41,481 bases of DNA from CAWGCE01 sp964480915 (GTDB lineage Bacteria > Planctomycetota > Planctomycetia > Pirellulales > Pirellulaceae). This document shows, one piece after another, positions 1-7,271 of this stretch (positions within the stretch are counted from its first letter, which is position 1; every line of letters starts with the position of its first letter). The notes beneath the pieces were generated by a model. The model saw nothing but the letters and a program-made list of their open reading frames with translations, had not been told where the DNA came from and ran no database searches. A program made the translations under genes and the position numbers. Location of the stretch: assembly GCA_964480915.1 (NCBI GenBank), contig CAYZRS010000046.1:1-41481 (forward strand), given 5' to 3'.

Positions 1-258
1 AAATGGCCTGCATGATGGTTATCCTGAAGCAATTATGAAACTGCTTCTAGGGAATCCACCCACGCACGGATTCAGCCGCGCTCCGCTGCAACCCAATTAG
101 GGGGTAGCTTGAAGACTGCGCACGAGGAGGGCGCGGATTCGATTTCCTCGGGAGCCCGATGGGGATGCTGATGGGGAACGCGAATTTCTACGGCGCTCCA
201 CAGCCGCCTCGTTTGAGACGCGGCGATTTCCTTGAGAACGCCTCCAGAAGAGGCCGGC

Positions 259-447
259 CTATCGTTCTTCAAGCGATAGCGAGGTGATCAAGACTTCGGC
301 GCCCGGAGTAAGGGACCGCAACTTGTCGGCGATATGCTGCTTTTCCGAAACGGAGGCTTTCTCGATCTTCTTTTTGTAAAGATCCAACTTTTTACGACGA
401 TGACGACGTCGTTTGATTTCCTTAGCTCGTTCGCTGCAACCGCCCAT
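259..447 (-). CDS. Small basic protein, DUF6800-like
   Basis: A 62-residue, strongly basic protein. The N-terminal third is an Arg/Lys block (KRRRHRRKK at about residues 12-20), followed by a predicted amphipathic helix and a GAEVLI segment near the C-terminus. I recognise the pattern ERAKEIKRRRHRRKK...LTPGAE from short uncharacterised planctomycete proteins (DUF6800, from memory). Function is unknown; nucleic-acid or ribosome binding is only suggested by the charge. The start is well supported: AGGAG lies 5 nt before the ATG. It stands alone, divergent from the downstream tRNA gene. An overlapping longer frame on the same strand (288-485) has no family signature and is judged a shadow. Confidence 0.75.
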   Translation of the reverse strand: MGGCSERAKEIKRRRHRRKKLDLYKKKIEKASVSEKQHIADKLRSLTPGAEVLITSLSLEER

Positions 448-619
448 GTCGGCTCCTGTTTGGCTTGATCGTAAAGAGACGGCACCTACACCGTTTCAAG
501 AGTAGACGCATTTTTATCAGTTGGACGAAGGGCGGTCAACGCGCGGCAAACCGTAAACGCACTCCCCGTCGGCGGATAAGATGCTAAACTTGTGCTCAGA
601 GAGTCACTGACTCACGAAC

Positions 620-708
620 GGATGGGTGGCCGAGTCTGGTTTAAGGCAGCAGTCTTGAAAACTGCCGTACGGGTAACCGTACCGGGGGTTCGAATCCCTC
701 CCCATCCG
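620..708 (+). tRNA. tRNA-Ser (anticodon UGA)
   Basis: An 89-nt class II tRNA. The acceptor stem GGATGGG (620-626) pairs with CCCATCC (701-707), with discriminator G at 708. The anticodon stem GCAGT/ACTGC (649-653/661-665) encloses the loop CTTGAAA, giving anticodon TGA at 656-658, which reads UCA serine codons. A long variable arm (about 667-683) and a canonical T arm (684-700, loop TTCGAAT) follow. The 3' CCA is not encoded. It is not tRNA-Sec, which would carry anticodon TCA and a longer acceptor stem. Confidence 0.97.
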
Positions 709-915
709 CTGTTTTTTCTTCGGACAGCGAATTTCGTCGGTATGATGAAATTCCTCGCCCTGCTGGCTCACACAGCAGATACCGCGCCGATTCTTGGCGT
801 TGCGCCACGGAGGTCGTCGCTTATTTATTTGAGCGGCAAGTCAGCAGTATTCTGCCTGACCGCTGACCGCTAATTCTTTGTGGCGATGTCCACATCATTT
901 GACGGAGAGTCTCCC

Positions 916-1371
916 ATGAACGATCGCATGCTCAGCGAAAAATTTGGCCTGATGTTGATGGAAGGCGAACACCTGATCGAGGAAATCAAACCAACCAACA
1001 GCTTTGCGCGTTTATTCGCGATCACTAGCTGTTTGACGATTGTCGGCATTATTGCCGCACCCTTCGTCTACTTCGGTGCATTGATTGCCCAAGACAAATT
1101 TCGTTACTGGCTAACGAACCGCCGTGTCATCCTCGCCTCTGGGTTCATCGGACATCGCATCCGAAGTGTTCCCTTGGAAAGAGTTTCGGACGTTGCACTT
1201 AGCAGCACGTTTCCGGAAATGTTGGCGGGAACGAAATCGGTGATTGTCCGTGACATGACCGGCGAAGCCCAAAGCGGCAAAAGTCTGCTGGCCATCGACA
1301 ACGCCGGCGACATCCAAAGGCGGATTTTGGAAGAGGTACAGCGGGTCAATTCCGAGAAGCGCAGCATCTAA
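916..1371 (+). CDS. PH-domain (bPH2/DUF304-type) membrane protein
   Basis: A 151-residue protein: a short cytoplasmic N-terminus, a hydrophobic hairpin (about residues 32-58, SCLTIVGIIAAPFVYFG), then a bacterial PH-like domain. The domain has the characteristic YWLTNRRVILASGFIGHRIRSV...LERVSDV pattern (family usually Y-x-LTxxRL-hhxxG...hxxxxI). Proteins of this type are small membrane proteins of unknown partner. The start at 916 is preferred over upstream in-frame ATGs at 880 and 886 because GGAGAG (904-909) sits 6 nt before it. The gene stands alone and ends just before a good intrinsic terminator. Confidence 0.85.
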   Translation: MNDRMLSEKFGLMLMEGEHLIEEIKPTNSFARLFAITSCLTIVGIIAAPFVYFGALIAQDKFRYWLTNRRVILASGFIGHRIRSVPLERVSDVALSSTFPEMLAGTKSVIVRDMTGEAQSGKSLLAIDNAGDIQRRILEEVQRVNSEKRSI

Positions 1372-1404
1372 GCTGAACTTTCATTGACTTCGCCAGTTAA
1401 CAAC

Positions 1405-1438
1405 AGCCAGTCGGCACGACGCCGACTGGCTTCTTTCT
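1405..1438 (+). terminator. Intrinsic terminator after the PH-domain gene
   Basis: An 11-bp perfect stem AGCCAGTCGGC (1405-1415) / GCCGACTGGCT (1421-1431) with a 5-nt loop, followed by a pyrimidine-rich tail TCTTTCTT. It lies 33 nt after the stop codon of the PH-domain gene. Confidence 0.85.
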
Positions 1439-1580
1439 TGCGCTCCATCCCAGACGCGTGCCAGCAATGCTGTCGCTGCTTCGATGCAAGGCCTGCTTAA
1501 GTTCACCGAATGCTCGGGTCGATCCCATTGAGAAGGATAGAGAAACCTGCGCGCGAAAAACCACGGAAGGTTGCCACACG

Positions 1581-2075
1581 ATGTCTGAGACCAAGCCTCG
1601 GATTGTAGACTCATTATTTCGAGCGCTCGTCGCGGAACGCAATCCGCGTCAGCTGGCGTTAGCCGTAGCGCTCGGATTCGGCATCGGCTTGGTGCCGAAA
1701 CTCAATCTGATCGCCGTTGGTTGGCTGGTACTCCTTTTCATTTGCCGAGCCAACCTACTGGCGGGCCTTTGTGCGGCCGCGTTCGCCTCGCTGATTGGAT
1801 TAGCGTTCGATCCGTACCTCCACCGTTTCGGCGACTTACTGTTGCATTCGGAGTGGCTCCGGCCATGGTTCGCGGCGATCTACAAACTGCCGCTAGGTCC
1901 CTGGACTTCGATCAATAATACGGTCGTCGCAGCGGCCACCACCATCGGACTGCTTCAGCTCATTCCCACCTACAGCATCGCCAGGTCGTTTTTTACTCGT
2001 CGCTTCGACCAACTCAACAACCACTGGATCGTTAAGGCATCACGCACTGAAGCCTCGACTGGATGGAGGATTTAG
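1581..2075 (+). CDS. TIGR03546/DUF2062-like membrane protein
   Basis: A 164-residue integral membrane protein. Residues 14-30 (RNPRQLALAVALGFGIGLVPK) match the amphipathic entry typical of DUF2062/TIGR03546 proteins. Hydrophobic segments follow at about 22-60, 62-75 and 105-135. The gene abuts the next one: its TAG (2073-2075) is immediately followed by the next ATG, so the two are almost certainly co-transcribed. TIGR03546 proteins are known (from memory) as partners of TIGR03545 proteins in a two-gene unit of unknown function in outer-membrane bacteria. The start at 1581 has GGAAGG 10 nt upstream; a longer in-frame version from 1458 would add 41 residues without family similarity. Confidence 0.85.
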   Translation: MSETKPRIVDSLFRALVAERNPRQLALAVALGFGIGLVPKLNLIAVGWLVLLFICRANLLAGLCAAAFASLIGLAFDPYLHRFGDLLLHSEWLRPWFAAIYKLPLGPWTSINNTVVAAATTIGLLQLIPTYSIARSFFTRRFDQLNNHWIVKASRTEASTGWRI

Positions 2076-3830
2076 ATGTTTCTTTGGAAACACGTCGCAC
2101 CTCGGCTCCTTCTCTTGGTGCTATTCGCCACCTTCGTTTTGCTGGCGGTTGATCCGTTGATCCGCTGGTCGATCGTCCATTCTGGTCGAGCCGTTACTGG
2201 CGCCGATTTGGTTGTCGAATCAGTCCGTACATCCTGGAGCGATCGCTCGATCGAGCTGCGCGGTGTCCGCGCGGTCGATCCGACCAGTTCGAATAATGAC
2301 ATCTTCGCAGCCGACCTGATCCATTTGGAGCTGGATCATTCCGCATTAGGTCGCCGGAAGGCGATTGTCACTCGAGCCCAAGTGAGCGGACTGGAGGTCG
2401 GCACCGAGCGGCGAACGCCGGCCATTCGCGATCGAGATATTGAGGGTGAATACACTTCCAAGCTATCCGAACGTTTCTTGTTCGATGGTGGACATTGGTT
2501 AGAAACCGCCGGCCAGGAACTCGATCGACGCTACGTGGGAAATTCTTCCACGGTTGAAACGCTACTTGATGTGCTCGAGCGCTTCCCCAAAGAGTACGAA
2601 CCGCTGGAATTGAAGGCGGCGGAAACGACGGCTCGCATTCGTGAATTGGAAGCGACGCTTGGCGACCTCAGCAACAACCCATTGCGGAATGCGACTTCAT
2701 ACCAACAGGCAATTGCCAGTTTGGATTCACTCGGTCGGGAACTTCAAGAAGTTCGTCGACAGGCCGATCAAGTCCACCAACAGATGTTAATGGACCGGGA
2801 GGCGCTGGCGGCGGCCCAAGAGCAAGATCTCGAATCGCGGACGGACGAGTTCGAGCTGGCGTCGTTGAATGCGGACAATCTTACGGAATACTTGCTCGGA
2901 CCGGAAATCGCGAACCGAGTCGCAGGATTATCCCAATGGGTACGGTGGGGACGCAACTACCTCCCAGCACTCCACGCTCAGAGTTCAGGACTGCGGCACC
3001 GTGGCGAGAACGTTAATCTACTCGGCGGACTGGTCGAGCCAGACATTTTGCTGAACACGGTCGTGCTGAACGGACACGCGCAAGTCGGTGATTCGCGTTT
3101 GCAGATCGAAGGTAGCATCTCCGGTTTGTCATCGCAGCCACAATTGAATCAGCAGCCGGCAGAGATCGTCGTGCAAACGACCGGCGACACGCAGTTGCTA
3201 ATTCAGGCCTCGTTTCAAGGCACCGGCAAGGAATCGAAGGACGCGATTGTCGTCAACTGCCCAACCTTTCAACTGCCCGAGAGAACACTGGGAGATTCCA
3301 ACCAGCTGGCGCTCAAAGTGGCTCCGGCAGTCGCCCACTATTGGGCACGAATCGACATTCAAGGCGATAACCTGTCGGGTGAGATGATCATCAAACAACC
3401 GTCTGCGGTGCTACAACCAATCATGGGCGCAGAATTGCAACGCACACCGGTGGCTGGCCTTGTTTCTGAAGCGGCGGGCCAAATCGTAGCCATCGATTCA
3501 TCCGTCCAATTGAGCGGTACTGTCGATAACCCAGCATGGACGATGCGATCCAACCTGGGCCACGATTTGGCACAGCAACTGGAATCGGGCTTGAAAGTTC
3601 AGCTACTGGCACAAAACCGACAGGCGATCCAATCGCTGCACGAACAGATCGCTCAAAAATCGAACAGTCTCGGCGCGTCGCTTAGCGACCGCCACCAACT
3701 ACTGCTGCAGTCCATAGCCACCGCAACCGAATCGATTCAATCCGTCGCATCACAAGTCGCCAGTCGAGTCGAGCAGACCGACGGCATCATGAATACGACC
3801 TCTCCACTTCGCGAATCGTTGCTTCGTTAA
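2076..3830 (+). CDS. TIGR03545-like envelope protein
   Basis: A 584-residue protein anchored by one N-terminal membrane helix (about residues 8-26, LLLLVLFATFVLLAVDPL). The rest is predicted periplasmic. Residues 35-110 (LVVESVRTSW...IHLELDHSALGRRKAIVTRAQVSGLEVGTER) have the beta-rich AsmA/DUF748-like look of TIGR03545. A long coiled-coil segment at about 165-265 (ELKAAETTARIRELEATL...REALAAAQEQD) is followed by a second beta-rich region with the motif NLLGGLVEPDILLN. It partners the preceding TIGR03546-like gene, to which it is directly fused in transcription. GGAGGA lies 5 nt before the ATG, inside the upstream gene. AsmA-like folds suggest lipid or envelope transport, but function is unproven. 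Confidence 0.85.
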   Translation: MFLWKHVAPRLLLLVLFATFVLLAVDPLIRWSIVHSGRAVTGADLVVESVRTSWSDRSIELRGVRAVDPTSSNNDIFAADLIHLELDHSALGRRKAIVTRAQVSGLEVGTERRTPAIRDRDIEGEYTSKLSERFLFDGGHWLETAGQELDRRYVGNSSTVETLLDVLERFPKEYEPLELKAAETTARIRELEATLGDLSNNPLRNATSYQQAIASLDSLGRELQEVRRQADQVHQQMLMDREALAAAQEQDLESRTDEFELASLNADNLTEYLLGPEIANRVAGLSQWVRWGRNYLPALHAQSSGLRHRGENVNLLGGLVEPDILLNTVVLNGHAQVGDSRLQIEGSISGLSSQPQLNQQPAEIVVQTTGDTQLLIQASFQGTGKESKDAIVVNCPTFQLPERTLGDSNQLALKVAPAVAHYWARIDIQGDNLSGEMIIKQPSAVLQPIMGAELQRTPVAGLVSEAAGQIVAIDSSVQLSGTVDNPAWTMRSNLGHDLAQQLESGLKVQLLAQNRQAIQSLHEQIAQKSNSLGASLSDRHQLLLQSIATATESIQSVASQVASRVEQTDGIMNTTSPLRESLLR

Positions 3831-4041
3831 CTGGCAATCGGCGTTCGTCCCGTTGAGTCAACGCCGCATGTTGACGAAACACCACACCGAGCCAGCCCGA
3901 CGTGGTCATGCGACGGTAAAAAGAACGAAGCGTGCAGGCGACCGCGCAGGCATTCCGCTTTTCTCACAGCGTGCCAAGCGTTTCTGAGCTATCCTTTCTA
4001 GGTCCCCTTCGTGATGGTTTCCAATCACACCGAGAATCAAG

Positions 4042-4788
4042 ATGTTCGCAGAACAACGACGAGACCCGCGGTTTTCCCTGCGGGCGAATGAATCGATCAA
4101 CGCCGTGATCACCGCTCCCCAGTGTGGAACGACGATGCCAGCCCGGGTTGTCGACATCTCGCGGCAGGGGGCAAAGTTAGAGCTCGACGGCCACCTTCCA
4201 ACCGAAGGAGAAACGAAGTTCCAATTGCTATGTGACAAGGTGAATTGGAGCTTCGAAGTTCCTGGTCGAATTCACTGGAAGCATCCAACCCGCAACGACG
4301 GCTGGTGCATCGGATGCTCCTTTGATGATTCTGTCGAGCGCAAAGCGCTCGAGCGCCTCGCATCGGCCGGGATCATCGATCGCCGCATTGAGCCGCGTGA
4401 GTCGATCAATAAGAACGTGGTTGCGAAGCTGGAACTCAACAACGGCGAAACGGAAGCTCGTCTCGTCGACGTTTCGCCGGGCGGGTTCAAAGTGTGGATC
4501 GCGAAAACCGTCAACGAAGGCGAGCGCATCGTCCTCTTCCACAACGACGAGGAAGAGACGCAATCGGTCGGCCGCACGTGCTGGGTGAATCCAACAGGTG
4601 ACGGATTCTTCGTGGGCTGCAGTTTCGTTCAACGGGACGGCTACGTGAATCTCGTTCGTGCACTCGGACTCCACGATCGAACCGCCCCCATCGCGCCGAG
4701 TCGTGCCATTGGACTGGCTCACGGCTTATCGCTGGTTGCCGGTGTCGGCGCCGTCGCATTCGGCTTCTATGGATTATTCCAAGGCTGA
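4042..4788 (+). CDS. Tandem PilZ-domain protein with C-terminal membrane helix
   Basis: A 248-residue protein with two PilZ-like domains. Domain 1 (about residues 5-100) starts with RRDPRFSLR and contains DISRQG (39-44), ending in the strand IGCSF. Domain 2 (about 112-208) begins RRIEPRESI and contains DVSPGG, ending in VGCSF. These match the PilZ c-di-GMP signature RxxxR...[DN]xSxxG; both copies keep the arginines, and both have the G of the second motif. A hydrophobic segment at about 225-245 (GLAHGLSLVAGVGAVAFGFYGLF) would tether the protein to the membrane. Its partner and output are unknown. It is monocistronic and converges on the DUF11 repeat gene. Confidence 0.85.
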   Translation: MFAEQRRDPRFSLRANESINAVITAPQCGTTMPARVVDISRQGAKLELDGHLPTEGETKFQLLCDKVNWSFEVPGRIHWKHPTRNDGWCIGCSFDDSVERKALERLASAGIIDRRIEPRESINKNVVAKLELNNGETEARLVDVSPGGFKVWIAKTVNEGERIVLFHNDEEETQSVGRTCWVNPTGDGFFVGCSFVQRDGYVNLVRALGLHDRTAPIAPSRAIGLAHGLSLVAGVGAVAFGFYGLFQG

Positions 4789-4831
4789 TTGCACGCCCAT
4801 CACGCACCGACGTCGCCACCGCGACGGAAGT

Positions 4832-7021
4832 TTAGCGGAAGGCACTGGCCAACAAATCCCGCTTCGAAATCGGCGTTGGGGCAACCTCACCTCGATGGTT
4901 ACTCGGATCGGAGTCGGTCACCGTTTCACCAGCCGCCCCCTGCCCGGTCACCCGGCCAATGTTCTGATGAGCGCCGAGCGTCGCCACTCGAGTCGCTTCA
5001 TACGTCCAGGCTTCCGTCGTATCCAATAGCGTGTCCCCGTCGGTATCGCCGCCAGTGAACGTCGGACTGAAGTCATCCGCAGCGTTCCCAGGCGTTCCCG
5101 CGTCATCAACGACGACGACGTTCGAGATCGGAGTGTTTCCGAGGTTCGTCACGACATAGGTGAAAGTGACCGTATCGCCGACATTCACCGTCGGTCCGGT
5201 ATCCACGATATCGGCATCGATGTTATTCGTCGCCTTTTCGATGTCAATCTGCGACTGGACGCCAAAGTAGTGACTGAAGTCGGTGTCGGTCACCGGAGTT
5301 CCCAAACCGACCGCGGTGGCATTTACGGTACCCGAGTTCTCGTAAGCACCCGCGATCGCAGTTCCCGTCAGTGAGAAGAGCCAAACTTCGCCGACATCAA
5401 GAATCGAATCTCCGTTGCCCATGTTCGTGATCGTGGTAACCACGCCTTCGATGCTGTCCGTTACCTGAACGTTCGACAACTCAATGCTACCGGTATTGGT
5501 CACCTGGTAAGTCCAGTTCACCGCATTTCCAACATTGATGTTGGGGACGTCAGCGTCAGACGCCAGATCGGCTTGGTTACCGTTGGTGAACTTCTCAATG
5601 TCAATGGTCGCGGCTGCACCACGGTAATTACTCGCGTCGGTGTCGACGGCGCTCAATCCAGAAGTCGCAAATCCTTCCACCCGTGCGACGTTGTTATAAA
5701 AACCGGTAATGGCAATGCCGGTCCGTTGAAAGACCCAAACCTCGGTCGGATTCAGCAACCCATCGTTGTTGACATCTCCGCTGACACGGTCGGCGACGGT
5801 GATGGCACCTAGCTGATCATCATCAAGATCGACTGTCACGATATCGACGGTCCCCGTGTTGGTGACTTGGTAAGTCCAAGTCACCGTACTGCCGGGTGCT
5901 ACGATGGGTACATCGGCGTCGGTCGCGAGGTCGGCCTGATTCCCGTTCGTCAACTTTTCGACATCGATTTGCGGTGCAGGAGACGCATTCAAGAAGTCAA
6001 CCGTCACGACATCGGTCCCGAAGACGCCAAAGTTTTCCAAACTCGCATCCATCGCAATTTGGTTGGCTGTCACGACCAATTCGATCGCTCCGACGTTCGT
6101 AAAGTCAGCACCGGTGCCTCCCGTTGCTGCGAAGGTTGCGTCGCCCGTCCCTCCGGTAAATGGAATGAAAAAATTCTGATCGACGAGTTGTGTGATCGAA
6201 CTGATCGTCGCCTCGGAGAAATTGACCGCATCGGTGTAGACCCGAACCGTCAATTCGCCATTCGGCTGATCTAGGAACAAATTTTCAACGCAGAACCCCG
6301 TACCATTCGAATTCGTGAGGTCGATTCCACCCAGTCCAGTCGGATCGAACCCGCCTGCTGCACCGTCCCAAACAACCGAGTATTCACCAATCGACTGTAC
6401 ATCCGGATTCAATCTTAATTCACCCATTTCTGTGCGAATTGAAACTTCCTCGCCATCCGGGCCACTCAGAAACGCAGCCGTAAATTCGCGGTTACCACCG
6501 ATGGCGGTCGGGGCCGCGAAATCTTCCGTCACCGGCGTCCCCGTGGGGAACTCATCGATCGTTGGACCATGGTCGGTCGCGAAATCGTCGATAAGAGTCG
6601 TGGCCGTTCCGGCTCCGTTGACCGTCATTCTTGGGCTCACCTGCTGAGGTAAAGCAACTCCACCGGCCGGTGTCTGATTCGGCTGCAGAACGAAGAAGTT
6701 GCCGTCGCTGAGGCCGGCAAAGTTGTACTCCCCGTTGGCATCCGTCGTGTCGGTCGAGACCAGCGTGTCGGTGCCAATATCGAGACTATTGTTGTTGTTG
6801 GAGTCTTCGTAAAGCTGCACTTGGGCGTTCGCGACTTGCTCGCCTGCAGTAAACGCACCATTTCCATCGTTATCGATGAAGACGGTACCGGTGATGGCCC
6901 CCAAATTGGTCGCAGCCAGAACGCGGCGATCTTCGAGCGACTCGAGCCCCAGTCTCGTCCGTGCGACACTTGAACGTCTGTTTGATTTACGCTTGCGCTT
7001 TAGCAGTCGCGAGAACATCAT
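4832..7021 (-). CDS. Secreted SdrD_B/DUF11-type repeat protein
   Basis: A 729-residue acidic extracellular protein. The N-terminus is very basic (RLLKRKRKSNRRSS) and carries LESLEDRRVLA at about residues 27-37, the planctomycete LEPR-XLL-type motif found at the start of large exported proteins. Next come an SdrD_B-like Cna-B domain (about 42-125, GTVFIDNDGNGAFTAGE...), a unique beta-rich region (130-345), and three DUF11-type repeats (351-468, 472-587, 591-711), each opening with IDIEK/IDVEK and containing WTYQVTNTG or FTYVVTNLG. It ends in the tail ISKRDLLASAFR. Likely cell-surface or matrix protein. The start at 7021 (or the adjacent ATG at 7018) is preceded by GGAAGGGGAG; an upstream in-frame start at 7087 has no such site. 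Confidence 0.85.
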   Translation of the reverse strand: MMFSRLLKRKRKSNRRSSVARTRLGLESLEDRRVLAATNLGAITGTVFIDNDGNGAFTAGEQVANAQVQLYEDSNNNNSLDIGTDTLVSTDTTDANGEYNFAGLSDGNFFVLQPNQTPAGGVALPQQVSPRMTVNGAGTATTLIDDFATDHGPTIDEFPTGTPVTEDFAAPTAIGGNREFTAAFLSGPDGEEVSIRTEMGELRLNPDVQSIGEYSVVWDGAAGGFDPTGLGGIDLTNSNGTGFCVENLFLDQPNGELTVRVYTDAVNFSEATISSITQLVDQNFFIPFTGGTGDATFAATGGTGADFTNVGAIELVVTANQIAMDASLENFGVFGTDVVTVDFLNASPAPQIDVEKLTNGNQADLATDADVPIVAPGSTVTWTYQVTNTGTVDIVTVDLDDDQLGAITVADRVSGDVNNDGLLNPTEVWVFQRTGIAITGFYNNVARVEGFATSGLSAVDTDASNYRGAAATIDIEKFTNGNQADLASDADVPNINVGNAVNWTYQVTNTGSIELSNVQVTDSIEGVVTTITNMGNGDSILDVGEVWLFSLTGTAIAGAYENSGTVNATAVGLGTPVTDTDFSHYFGVQSQIDIEKATNNIDADIVDTGPTVNVGDTVTFTYVVTNLGNTPISNVVVVDDAGTPGNAADDFSPTFTGGDTDGDTLLDTTEAWTYEATRVATLGAHQNIGRVTGQGAAGETVTDSDPSNHRGEVAPTPISKRDLLASAFR
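4889..5971 (-). repeat. Three protein-level repeats (DUF11-type) in the surface protein
   Basis: Three units of about 350 nt run 5971-5618, 5608-5261 and 5251-4889. The first two are the most alike (both contain DIEK/DVEK...NGNQADLA[TS]DADVP and WTYQVTNTG); the third is more diverged and lacks the NGNQADLA stretch. This fits tandem domain duplication followed by drift. Confidence 0.8.
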
Positions 7022-7271
7022 CACTCCCCTTCCGTGGGTCCGAATACGAGCCGCAGCTCTAACGGCACGCCAGCCTTGGCGTGTCACCGCTAGCAGTCAC
7101 AATAAGGGTTCACCCTTCGCGAGGTGACTGCAGAGATGATTATCGGAACGGAAATCGAGTGACTTGCCGTGCACATGTCAATTCGCGCAATTGACGTAGG
7201 TCAGTGAAAAGGATGTGCAGATTAGCGACTCTATACAACTTGTACGAGCGACAGCACTGACATCACCGCCC

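Noticed and set aside
620..708. Possibility that this long-arm tRNA is the selenocysteine tRNA needed for the UGA in the DsbD-type gene
   Set aside because: The anticodon is TGA (reads UCA), not TCA, and the acceptor stem is a normal 7 bp. It is tRNA-Ser.
3839..3866. Hairpin CGGCGTT/AACGCCG after the TIGR03545-like gene
   Set aside because: Large 14-nt loop and no T tract; not convincing as a terminator.
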